From assembly GCA_017590115.1 (NCBI GenBank), contig JAGGNK010013670.1, forward strand, positions 1-64,000: a stretch of DNA of 64,000 nucleotides. Reading direction: 5' to 3'. Under the pieces are notes generated by a model, which saw only the letters and a list, made by a program, of their open reading frames with translations, was not told where the DNA came from and did no database searches. The DNA is from Montifringilla adamsi (Eukaryota; Chordata; Aves; Passeriformes; Passeridae). The first letter of the stretch is position 1. The number at the start of each line of letters is the position of its first letter. The position numbers were made by a program, and so were the translations under genes. Of the stretch, positions 26,701-38,760 are shown in pieces.

Positions 26701-29700
26701 CCCTTCCTCTCTCCTTCCCACAACCCTGGTCCTTCCGCAGGCCCAGACACCACAGCACAAAGGGCGGGCCCCACATTTTCGGAAGCTGTCTCCCTGGGCA
26801 CATCAGCCCCATTAATGCCTTGGCTCAGTGCCTGTGTCAATGCTGGTTCTGGCATTGCCACAGGGAGGGTTTTTCGTGGAGAGGATGACTGTGGGCCATG
26901 GATGGCAGTGCTGGATGCTTCCCTGTAGGATGGAGTAGGAGGGTTCACTAGGTTTGCTGCCTAGCAGCCCCTGGCACAGGTGCAGTGCCTGAGCAGCCAC
27001 TGGGGACAGGCACTTGCACTTCCTCTGGGAAGCACCCAGCTGTGCTCTCCAGCCCTTGGCTGGCACTGGCAGTGCCAGCTCCAGGCCCTGCTGCTAGTTC
27101 TGCCCGCCTGGTGTACACAGCCATGCTCTGGGCACCATCTGTGGTCCAGGCTCCAGCAGCTGGAGTGTCCTGCCTGGGACCCACAAATGCCTAAGACCCT
27201 GCTGAATCTACACCAGAGGAGCAAACATGCCAGCACTGTGGGATGCCAGAGGACTGGGCATGGTGATGGTTCCAGCACACCATGCGCTGCCATCTGAGGG
27301 GAACACTTATGTGAGACAGGACAGAGCCACTGCTGAGATGTCCCAGTCAGCTCTCAGAGTGCCCCTTACCCCTGCCACAGCCATGGTGAATCCCTGACAG
27401 AATGTCAGGGCCACCTCTGCCCCTCCAAAGACCAGCACTTTGTGTGTGCCACAGTGCTGCCAGGCAGGAGCTTGGCCTTCCTGGGATACAGTCCAGCCCC
27501 ACATTGCCCCCACCTCAGCCATGCTCACACCAGCATGTCCCTGCCACCAGCGCTGAAGCTCTGCAGGTATTTTTAGGAATTTGTGGTACCCAACCTGACA
27601 GATCCGATTGTGCCTCTCACCATGCCTGTTAGACCCTCTTGTGCCTCTCAGTGTGCTACAGGGATGGAAGGTGGCTGGCAGTCCCTGGGAGCCTTGTCCT
27701 CCCTTTCGCCTGCCCCTTCCTCACCCCATAGCTCTTGCCCATGCTTCTCCTCACTGTTGTATCACCCTGTTACATTCGAGGCAGTGCGGCATGGCCAGGG
27801 CACAGCCTGCTCAAGGGAGAAGAGCCTGCGTGGTCAACAAACCACACCTTTGGTATCCTGCTCAAACCTGGGGATGCTCTCCAATGTGATTGGGCCTTCC
27901 CAACCCAAAGCCCCTTCAGCACTTGTCCCAGGCTTTTGGGAGAGCCCTGCAGTGCAGCAGGGCATTGCCACCCCATGGGACGGACAGCCCAGCCCCAGTG
28001 CCCAGCACCAATCCTACCTGGAGCACGGTGCCAGCAGGGCACAGGGCTGGGCTGCTCCCTCGCCTCTGCCATCAGGACTTGTCCATCTGCCTCACACCGC
28101 ACTCCAGCACCCAGCCGCAGACACAAGATGCTTCCTCATTTGGGGATTGGTTTGCAGGCACTGACTGACAGGCACTGAGCTCTGCCACACCACCCTACAC
28201 AATAACAGCCCTGTGACCCCATGGTGCCTACCCCACATGCCTGCTCTGTGTAGCTCTGCATGAGGCTGCTGGGTGATCCTTACTCCAAAGTTGCCGGCCC
28301 TGCTGAATAAGTGACCTTTTGGGACATTATTGGGTTGGCTGGCACCCAGTACCCCAATCTCCTCTCCCCACTCTCCTCACAGTCCCAGGGGTACATAGCA
28401 CACACAGTGCTCAGATGTAACACCTTATCACCCAGGGAGCTGCTCCATTCAGGACAAAACTCCCACCAACAGGTCTCCAAGCACCTCATGGGATGCTGCT
28501 CTGTCTCAGGACACACTAGCCTGGCAGACCAGGAGCCCCAGCTAGGCTGGGGACCCTCCCCAGCCCCAGCAGTGTCCCTGGGCTAAGGCACTGGACATGG
28601 TCAGAGCAGGAAGGGATGTTTCCTTGTGATGTTGTGGTCTGCAGTAAGACCGATCCCATTGCCAAGAAGCACCCTGAAGCAAAAGGCCTTTTCCCAGGAA
28701 AAAAGCCAACCTAACTGATATATTGGTTCAGAAAGGAACCACCATGCTCCTGCCATCTCCTGCTGAGCATGAGGCCATGCTGGAACCTCAGAGAGGTGCT
28801 GGAGCTGCTGCTGTGACACCATACAGCACCTCTCAGGATAAAGAACCAAGTGTCCATTTGATCCACTTGGAGCTGTCACACCTTCTAGGAACTGATGCCC
28901 ACTTGGGGCACCAGGGGACAGAAGGTGAAGCATCAGCCATGGCAACAGACACTCTTCCCAGCATGCCTCACTCTGATGGGATCTCTGGTTGGAATGAGTT
29001 GAGAGGGTGCTGGCAGGAGTCTTCCCACCTCATCCATTGCAATAGCATCCATCCCAAGGGCACCCATGCCACCACCTGCCCTGGCACATAAAGTGCCCAG
29101 CCTGCTCCCTGCCAGCATCTGGTCTTGCAACACTCCACAGCCATATGGTGCAAGTACCCTTTTTTCCTCCTCCTGGAGGAAGTTGAGACTGGCCATGGAG
29201 CTCCAGGCTGCTCACACAGGGAGATGCTGGTGCTGCCCAAGGCCACTAACTATAGCTGGGTAGCCAGCAGGCTTCCACCCTGCACAATGTACACAGGCTA
29301 CCAGCTCTGGCATGTTAGAGGGCAAAGCTGGTCCCCATCAGTGCCTTGCGCTGGCATTTGGGGACACTGCTGTGACCAGGACATGTCCCATCTGACTGCA
29401 TGGACATTCACAGCTCAGGGCCTGCATGGCAGCATGGGGCAGTCTGCCACTGCCCACTTGGTGGTATTCCCACAGCTGGAAACCAGGGCCAGATTTGTCT
29501 TTGGGCAGCCTGGCAGGGACAGTGACTTGTCCCCAGGGGATGTAGCACAGCCTTGTGCAGGGTCCCAGCTCCAAGCCAACCACCCAGGCTGGCTGGGCAG
29601 TGGGGTGAGGAGGGGACTCAGCAGAACCTACTCTCTAGAGGTTTCCTCTTCCTCTGGGGGACAATTGTCCTTCCTTTATCTGCAGCCAAAATGAGGGCCT

Positions 29701-32700
29701 TTAGCACTCCTGGAAATAACCTCTTTTTGTAGAAATCCCCTCCCACACCTCCTGGCCAAGCCCTTCCTGACCTTCTGTGGCTCTTTCCAGGGGCAGGCAG
29801 GCACAACAAGGCTCAGCCTTCAGCCCCTGCCCATGCATGCTGCTTTTCCCATGCCATTAGATGTCCAGTGTTTTTGGCTTGTCTCAGCAATTCCCACTAC
29901 TGCCAGGCCAAACCTGTGACCCCTCATTTTAGGCAGTCACAGTGTGCAGGGCTGGGTGGTGGGATGTGGTACTGCATCCAGGCTGCCTCTTACCTGATAT
30001 GTCCATGTCATCCAGGCTGGGCTGCAGGGGTGCCAAATCCGGCTGTATCATGTCAGCATTCCCAACATATGCTGGAAGAGGGCAGAGCTGGAACATCAAA
30101 GCCCAGCCACTGCATCCCTGAGACCCACCTTGAGGGCTGCTCCCACCACTGCCCTGACACCTACCTGGCTGCCATACCTCTGTGTCACTCCAGAATCACC
30201 CTGTATCACTGCTCTCTGCCCTGGGCAGGGAGATAAGTGCCTACCCTGAGGAGAGCCAGGGCCATCCCATCCCATCCCATCCCATCCCATCCCATCCCAC
30301 TACTGTCCATCAGCACCTCTAGGGCCTCATCCAGTTCCTAGGAACCCCAGTGAAAGGCTGATTCTTGGCACAGGACCTGGCTAGAGCTGCAGATGCCCAA
30401 GGGGCATGGCCAGGTAGGGACAACAAAGAGTGGCCATGGAAGCAGGACCTGCCCTGGGGGCTGGGGCAAAGTCCTTCATGGTGCTGGTGGTCCCTGGGGA
30501 GCTTAGCCCTCAGCATGCTTGTGCATAGGGAACCACAGGAGAATGGGATGATCCCACCCTGTCCAAACACTCCTCAAGCACCTTCTCCCCTGGTGGCTCC
30601 TGTTTGGGCAGAACAGGAACATCCCTTCCCCCTGCCCCATCACAGCAGATGCCAGGGGACCCTGCCTGCCCAAAAGGACATGGCTGGCAGCTCTCAGGGG
30701 CTAAGCCAAGACACAACATCTGGATTCCTCCTCCACATCCTGCTGAAGCATGGTCTGCAGCACCTACCATCTTCGGGGAGCACCTGGTGGGTGGTAGGCA
30801 TTTGTGTCATGGTGAAGAGGGTGTCAGATATGTCCGAGAGGAAGGTGTCCAAATCAAAATGCTGCCTGCTCCCACGCTCCTCCTCCTCATCCCCAAGGAG
30901 CATGGGCACTACATTGCAGAAGAGCTGGTTGCACCATTTCTCTGTTGGCCTCCAGACATCCTCGTCCTACATGAGGTAGAGCAAAGGAGCCGAGTGGACG
31001 CCTTTCGTGGGTTGGGTCCATGTCTGGCTCCCTGGCTGCTCCCACGGCAGCTCCCATGCTCCCTGCAGTGTTTGGTCCCTCCAAACATTAATGCCTGGCA
31101 CATTGCTACTTCTAGAGGGTGAATCCAGCATCCTAGATGCTTAGCATCTCATTCCAATGGGATTATCATGCCCTGGGGCTTTTCTTTGCCCTTCTCCCCT
31201 GTCTCCCTCTTCCCACCCTTTCTCAGCAGACTCACCCGCTTTGGACTGGAGATTCCTCCCTCCCGTGTGGATTTTCGGAGCTGGAAGGAGAAGACAGCCT
31301 AGGTCATCCCCCAGGCAGGGAGAGGTCAGGGGGCCAGCCAGCATCCCACTCCCATGCTGGCAAAAGCCTGTCATGTCCTGCCCTGTCAGCCATACCTCCA
31401 GGCTGGTCACACTGTTCCATCCTACTGCTGGCACTGTCACAGGACAAGGAGCAGTACGGGCAGAGCCACTCACCCGCTTCTTATAGTAGATTCTCCATTT
31501 GTGGTACTCCCTCATCACCACCTCAATGCGACGTTTCCAGTAGTTGCCCTCCAGCACGACAGCCTGGGGGGCAGGACAGGGTGTCATGGCTGAGCTCTCT
31601 GGCCCCAGCACCCCACAGTCAGGGCTGCTTTCCCTGTGTCATATCAGAAACACCTTTTCCAGCAAACCTATGAAATGCAATGTGTCCCCAGATCCCCACT
31701 GTGCCACACAAACCTTGGTGTTGCCCCAGAGAGCTGCAAGGGACCCTGCCCTACCTCTGGTTTTCGGTGCTCATCAGCCTCCATGCCCTCCAGAGGGGTG
31801 ATGAAGCCGCACACAGGGTTTTTCCTCCGTTCCACATCTGCACAGAGGAGAATACAGCTGGCTGTATCCATGCCCCATCCCAATCTCTGCACCTGTACAC
31901 AGTCTTTCCAGTGCCAGCCCCATCCCACTGGCACAGCCTGGCATCTGGCAGACAGAGTGGGGTCTGGCACCCATACTCACATTGGATGTACCATGCTCTC
32001 CAGATCACATTGTTGAGTCGAATTTTATCCCAGCAAAGCAGCCGCAGCCCCTTGAAATTCTTCCACTTTGGAGACACTAGCTTCCCACTGAAACACCAAG
32101 CAAAGGGGAGGCTGAGGGGTACCACCTTGAAAGGTGTCCAGGGGCCACCTGCCCTGGTGGCAGGTCAGGAGCAGGTATAGCCATGTGACTCTGCTGCAGG
32201 TTCTTGCCAGGCACCTGTGGGAGCACCCACTGGAGCATTCCAAGCTCCTGCACACCCTGGGAGCAGCACAGACCTAAACCCTGAGCTTCACACACCCACA
32301 GAAGGCTTCTCAAACCCTTGGATTAAAGCACAACCCATTGAGGCATTGATTCCTTGATATTTGAACCCAGCTTCAAGGTGGGATCCTGCTGCTCCTGACC
32401 AAGCCAACTGTGTCCTGGTCCTGGGGAACAGGAAGATAAATTTCCTGCCCAGGTGAGATGTGTGGTGACATGTACTGTAGTGCCTCTTGCCTCATCACAG
32501 TGTTTGGGCAGGTCTGACCCTTCCTTTAACACCAGGCAAGGCTTGGAAATGCTGCCTTCAGCTGGGGCAGTCAAGGGCAGCTCTTGTGGAGGGTCTGGGA
32601 AGGCAGGACAACACTGGAGGATGTTAAGGGACACTTGCCTGTGCTCCAAGACAGACACATAGTGACACCAGCCCTGCCCTCAGTCAGAGTTGCCTCTTCT

Positions 32701-35700
32701 CCACACCGATCCCTGCAAACCTGCCCCCTGGGCCCAAGCTGGGCTCCCTGCTTCCCATTTCCTGGTTCCCAGAGGCAGCTGTGTTTGTTCTGCAGCTCAT
32801 CGTAGTGGTGGTGATTGTGGTGATGTCCCTGATGGAACCTGCATTGCAGGAAGCCTCATTTCACTCCTTGTCTTGTTTCCGTCCAGCCAAGGAACACAGC
32901 CCCTCATAGCCCATGTAGCCCCCGAGGAGGTCCTGAGGGTCCGGCTGCCCAAAGAGCTCTGCGGGGAGGCCAGGGTCCCTCTGCCTTACTTTGGGGTCCA
33001 TTTCACTTCTCCAGCTCTCCCAACAACATGGTGTGGCCTTGGAGCAATCCCCGGTTCTCCAGAGGTCCTTTGAGAGCTGGCTGCAGGCTGCATGGCATTC
33101 CTGCCTAGGAAGCCGTGTCCCTCTCCAGCAGATAGTTTGTATCCTAAATATCTTAGTTCTGCTTTGACTCTCACTTTTCCTTGGTACATGCGTGGAGCAG
33201 GAAAGGTGGAAGCTGAGCTGCTGTCAGGGTGCTGTATCCCCTGTTCCCAGCCCCTCCAGGTGCTGCCCGGCCGTGTCCCCAGGCAGGTGCTGGGAATGAG
33301 AGTGGTGCATGAAGCCTCTGACTTGTTCATTAAAGGTGGTGAAACCTCTAAGTGTTCTCAAATAATGATTTTGGTGAGTTCTGTTTTGACCTGCCTTGAA
33401 ATCTGCCTCTGGCAGAGGGAGAAGACTGGGGACCCCTACAATTCCAGAGCCTAATGCAGGGATGTGTCTAGGAGCAGGTGCAGGAGTGGATGAGGATGGT
33501 CTCCCAAGGGAGACCCAGCCTGACACATAGCCCCAGGGGCTGGAGAAGGACCTGTGACTCCAGCCTGCAGAGAGTTAAGGCTGACACTGACCACTCTGCT
33601 ATCACTAGGATTTTGAACTTTCCCCAGGAGCACATGGCAAACAGCAAGATGGTGCCAAGTGGAGGAGCCAATGGAAGAGACAGGATTCCTGGGCACATGG
33701 CCAGATCATGCTGGTCAAGGCCATGTTCCTCACTCAGAGCCAGCTGAAAAGAGCAGTTTGAGCCTGTGGGACACACCTTGGCCTCATGTGAGGCCATAGC
33801 CAGTGGGCCATGGCTAGGAGTTGCTGTGGGGCCTGGAGGTAACAGATGCCTTTGAGCTTTACCACCAAATGCTTTTTTCCCCCTTCATGATCCTTTCAGA
33901 TTTGGGGCTTAACAAGCTGATCTTTGCTCCCTGCTATGCCTTGGAAAGGGCCCCACCCTTCCCTGCAATTATCTCCCCTGGGGAGTTGGATGCAAACTTC
34001 ACATTGAACCGTGGGAAGATTAAAGGGTGCCCCAAACAGGTTGGGGGTCCTACTGCCCTACACTATCAGGAGGAGGGGGACACAGATTCTGCCACTGGCT
34101 ACAGGGTGTTTGTGGGATAGGGTGAGGTGGCAACAGGGCTCAGCCTGGGTCCAACACTGGCATGGGTCCAGCAGTACCTTGTTTGGTCTGTGACTCATTT
34201 ACCTATCCAGCAGTTTCAGGTGTTGCAGTCCCTGATTTCGTGGCGACATGGGTACTTTCCTCTTCATCAACAGCAAGAGGAGCTGCTGTATGAAGAGAGG
34301 AGTGATCTGGAGAGATGCAGGGCTGCACCAGCCCAGCCCCTCTGCACAACCCTTGAACAGGATCAACCTCAAAACCTTGGGGAATGACAGAAGAAAGAAG
34401 TGCAACTCCCTGCCACAAATGATAGCAGAGCTACAGTGCAGCGTGGGTGTGTTTAGCCCAAGCACGAGCCTTTCCCGCTCATCAGACCGCCCTCGAATGG
34501 AGGTCTTCTGCAAGAAAAAATAGGGTTGAATTATGAACTCCAGTGAGCGCATCCCTGGAGTCTCTGCCTGGTGTTCACTACTCCTGTGTGAGCATTTAAG
34601 GCACTGTGAATTACAGAATCAATAGCAGCAGTTCCACTTCTCCCAGGGGAGACACAGGCTGACAAGGGGATGAATTAGTAGGGAATTGGCACACAATATA
34701 CCTTTTTTTAATTCACAAGAGAGGCTGAGTGTATATTCCAAGTTACTTCCCAGTCTGATGTCCCTGCTTGCCAAATCTCCTCTCTGGAGCACAAGACAAA
34801 TGTTGCCAGGTAAGACCATGAGTGACTGCAGTTCATATCTCCCAATCCCAGTTTTCCTTCCTTCAGGAGGATGTTCCCCAATTCAGTGATTCCCAACAGT
34901 AAGTCACAGGAGGGGGTGTGAGCCCAGCCACGACACTGTGCAGGCCACACTGTGGTGATGGAGAGGCTAAGGCCAAAATGTCAGCAGCTCCTGTAGGAGC
35001 TCGGCACCACCCTCAGCTTTTTGGGTAATGAGATGCAGCCAGCTGGGCTGTAGGGAGAAACAACATTCTAGGGGAGGATTCAAGGAATGCAGGATGTTGC
35101 AGGGGAAGGAGTGAGAAAGGATCATTAAGCAGGAAGCTGCTCTAAATGTCCTGGAATATAGGTAAAAAGGAACTGCTTCATCCTAGCCTTAGGAGGAAGA
35201 CCTCAGAGAGGGGAGTTGCCTCTCTTTGGGGAATCTGAGGAAACAAATTACTGTGGAAAGCACACCTTGATGTGGAGAGAGCATTTCTTTACCAGTGAGG
35301 GGTGATGCACAGTCCTGCCCATGGAAGGAAGATAAGTTATATCCCCAGAATGATTGCTAGGCTGAGACAGGATTGCTGTAATGTCTGTGAAATGCAGAGG
35401 AGGAAATGCCGGAGAGGGGAAGAATTCCAGCTGTAACCATTGAAAAATATTTAGGGAAAGTTTAGTGAGTTACCTTTGAAATGGTGTGAGCCCAGACGGC
35501 AAAGGATGGGTGGCTGCAGCAGTCACAGCTCACCAGGGGACAGGATAGTTTTCCCCTCTGCTCCACACTGCTATGGCCAAGTCTGGACATTGTGTGCAAT
35601 GGACAGAGAAGGAGGTTTACAAACTGGAGTGATCCTGGAGAAGGATATCGAGGTGGTTGGGGACTAATATATGTGACAGAAGAGGACTTTGGGATGGGTT

Positions 35701-38465
35701 TGTTCGCCTCAAGAAGGTGAAGAGAGAATTACTGCCATCAGCTGCCCTAAGGAGGAGACAGAGCCAAACAGTTCTCAAACATGCACTGAGAAAGGCCAAG
35801 GGGAAACAGACATAAGAATTGGAACAGGTAAACTCCAAACTAGAGCCACAGACAGCAATTCCCTGTAGGAGAGGGGAGCCCTGAGCAGGCTGGACAATTG
35901 GTGGGGTCACATCCTAGGACTCCATCTGTCAGAGTGATGGCCCTGAGCAACCTGACCTCGCTTTGGATCTAGCCCTGCCCTGCATGAGGGTTGTATGAGG
36001 AACTCCACAGGTGCCTCCCAGGTGACAGCTTTCAATGGTTTCTCCTTGGTTAGGAAGTCAGTCTGAGCTTAACTGTGGGTGCTCTCCTGAGGGCTGGAGG
36101 ATATTGGGCTGGTGACCCCAGCTGAGGCTGTGCTGCACCTGGGAACCTGTCTGGGAGGGGAGGTGTGAAATGACAAGTGATGCAGAGAAGTATCAAATCA
36201 GAAAACGCTAAATGTAGAAACGCACCGAAAACACAACTCCATTTTCCCACCCTGATACCCTTCTCCAGCTGCTGCCTACAAGTGTCAAAAATGTATTAGC
36301 AAAAGAAAGGCAAAGAGAGCTGGGGTTGTCCAGCCTGAAGAGAAGGCTCCGGCGAGACCTTAGAGCCCTCTCAGTGCTTAAAGAGGATCCAAGAGATCTG
36401 GAGAGGGATTTCGGTCAAGGGCCTAGAGTGATAGGACAAGGGGGAATGATTTCACAATGTCAGAGGACAAGACTAGATGGGATTTTAGGAAAAAATTATT
36501 TCCTGTGAGGGTGGTAAGGTCCCAGCACAGGTTGCCCAGAGAAGCTGTGGCTGCCCCATCCCTGGAAGTGTCCAAAGCCAAGTTGGACAAGGCTTAGGTG
36601 AGTGTCCCTTTACATAGGAGCCAGTATCTGCACTGCCATGCTCAGTGCAGGGAGGAAATGAGGCACTGAGAGTCCAGGGAGTAAGGAGAACTGGAACAAT
36701 GGAACCCTGACTGCAATGGAATGGCCAGCCCCCAGTCACACACAGTACTCCAGCTGTCAAAGCCCTTGTACCCTGTCCATTTCCACTCTGCCTGGGAGCT
36801 CCAGAGCTCAGGGGCACACTGAATCTGCCTTGCATCTCATGAGTCTATGGTTTGAGCACTCCGGATGTGACAGTGTCTGTTTCTCCAGCCTCAAAGCTGC
36901 AGGGCTCAGGTATGGAAAGAATGGGGCTGGGAGAGGAAAAGACAGCAAGGCCACCAGTGTCTTTATGACCCCTGTTTGTGGCACTCAGGGGTGGCCTGCC
37001 CAACCAGGAAGCATGATTCTTCACCTGGGTCACCCCATGCTGAGGCTCCCTGTGCTCCCAGAGAGCACTGCCTTCCCCAGCCCCTTGGAGCAGAGCTGTG
37101 CTGTGCTGGCTACTGGCAAACTGGGATGATCCCATCCAGCACCTGGGATATGGTGATGGGTCAGATGTACACAGCTATGTGGGAACTGGTACCCTTGGAG
37201 TGCTGTCTCTGTGCCCAGCATCCCCAAGGATGTCCTGGCAGTGATCACATTCCCTATTGCATTGAGCATTCAAGGACTCCAAGTCAAACCTGAGAGCTCA
37301 GCTACTGGATGAGATCATGGTTGAGGTAATTGACACCTCTTCAAGGCTGCTTTGCTGAGGTTTTGCTTTCACATGGTAGAACATCATCATCTAGGTTTTC
37401 ACATTTGGACATTTTGGGAGAGCTATACAAGCAGTTTGGCGCTGACTCCAGCAGAGCAAGTCACGCTGATGCCATGCTGGAGAGAACTCAAAACCTTGGG
37501 TTTTGCAAAGGAGGGGAGCTGCCTCCAAGAATGTGGACTGTGGCCATAACAGACACATTGCAGTCTGTCCTGTTGTCACCAAAGAGCTGTCACTGGGCTT
37601 TGGCAATTTGTGTGGCAGGGGAACAATGCAGGCACCCATCTGATTTTTCAGGAGAGAAGGAGGAAAGCTTTCAGGAGACCTTGGACAAAACCCATGCAGC
37701 CATCCAGTCCCAAGTGCTACTGCATGTCATGGAGTAACCTCAGGACATGGGGACAGAGTCAAGAACGGAAGGCAGGACTCCTGCTCTGAGCTGGATTGCC
37801 AAAGAACTGAGTGTTAGCTGTCTACAGGGTCACTGCTGCTCTACAGAGTGTGCTGGGTCTGGCCATGGAGGAAATACAGCTGGGCACAGTGACACCAGAT
37901 CTCATGGGAAAATGGAGGAGAGTCAAGCTACACGTGGAACAGAGAAGCTTCCCACCTGGCTCCACAGCCAACAGCCTGGTATCAGCTCTTTCTCCCTGAA
38001 AATTTCCAGGATGGCAATTTCTGAGCATATGACATATCACAGCCCATGGAGAAGAGGAGGAGAAGGTCAGATGGAAACAAATTGCTGGCTGGGGAACGGG
38101 ACTCAGCTAGCCTCCTGCTTCCAGCTAGCTGGGGGTCCATAAGACGCACACAAGGGCTCTGGGACTCACCTGTACTCCAGGCTCATGCACTCAAAGAGCC
38201 GGGTGAGGGTCGGGTCAATACTCCGGGGATCAGCCAGCTCGGGCTCAGCACGGTGGTGCCGTCGCCGGGGCAGTGAGTCGCTGTGCGGGCAGGACACCAT
38301 GAAGTGGCCACTGTGGATGACCTGGGAGTAGTTCTGTGCCGCAGCATTGGGTCCTGTGCCACCCACAGCTGCGTCCTCTGAGTCAGAGTCAGAGTCGGAG
38401 ACGGGGCAGGGCCCAACCGGAGGCTCCAGGAAAGGTCCCGGTAGTCCCACCTGAGTTCCTGCCAT
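20784..38465 (-). CDS. MLXIPL: MLXIPL (ChREBP), glucose-responsive bHLH-zip transcription factor
   Basis: ChREBP pairs with MLX on carbohydrate-response elements to activate glycolytic and lipogenic genes. Seventeen coding exons join in frame: 38465-38170, 32087-31981, 31837-31755, 31563-31474, 31280-31236, 30966-30768, 30071-29994, 26439-26267, 26184-25590, 24959-24886, ~24547-24373, 23726-23614, 23452-23333, 23109-22982, 22682-22559, 21429-21300 and 20917-20784. They total about 887 aa (human 852). The N-terminal glucose-sensing region has 'SQVIHSGHFMVS', the export signal 'SIDPTLTRLFECMSLEYS' and 'WKNFKGLRLL'; 'FLSDISDTLFTMTQ' lies in exon 6. A Pro/Ser-rich middle fills exon 9. The basic helix-loop-helix is about residues 677-731 ('RRITHISAEQKRRFNIKLGF'), then a leucine zipper and the WMC/DCD domain ('FNGMVSTASMESL'). 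The residue matching human Ser140 is Asn141. The exon 11 acceptor lies in CAG repeats and could shift by 3-6 bases. Intron 1 is about 6 kb. Confidence 0.95.
30263..30299 (+). repeat. (CCCAT)n microsatellite in MLXIPL intron 6
   Basis: About seven perfect CCCAT pentamers. The same pentamer forms a longer tract at 47049-47104. Confidence 0.9.
32088..38169 (-). other. MLXIPL intron 1 (6.1 kb)
   Basis: Apart from a plus-strand CR1 piece at about 36305-36610 I see no gene, RNA gene or intact transposon here. Short frames are scattered and carry no recognisable domain. Large first introns often hold enhancers, but no specific element can be called by eye. Confidence 0.5.
36305..36610 (+). mobile_element. 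CR1 LINE fragment in MLXIPL intron 1
   Basis: 'gttgtccagcctgaagagaa' and 'gggattttaggaaaaaatta', then 'cacaggttgcccagagaag' and 'ccatccctggaagtgtccaa', are plus-strand CR1 3' sequence. The final tail is missing. Confidence 0.85.
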
Positions 38466-38700
38466 TCCTGCTTCCTACTGGGGAACCCTTATGGATCTGA
38501 CCCAGCACTGTGATCTGTGTCCCGGTTGAGCTGAGCCCTACAGACACTGCATTGGCATCGAGCACATGCTGGGCTCCCCAGTATAGAACACTGGCACCAC
38601 GCCTCCTCCTAGGCACCTCCTCCACCCAGCCCACGCCACCGTCTGTTTCTTGCTCCAGGGTTCAGTGGTTGGTTCCCCAGGGCAGATTCGCTACCAGCTC

Positions 38701-38760
38701 TATTTATAGTGCTGGTGACTGATCCCGCCCATGGCAGACCATCAGCAGGACACGTCCAAT
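38701..38760 (-). promoter_or_regulatory. MLXIPL core promoter (TATA and CCAAT-type boxes)
   Basis: On the gene strand a TATAAATA box (38701-38708) lies about 240 bp upstream of the MLXIPL start codon. An inverted CCAAT word is at 38756-38760, about 50 bp further upstream, with a CCCGCC GC-box-like motif between. This predicts transcription start near 38,670 and a 5' UTR of about 0.2 kb. No clear paired E-box carbohydrate-response element is visible nearby. Confidence 0.55.
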
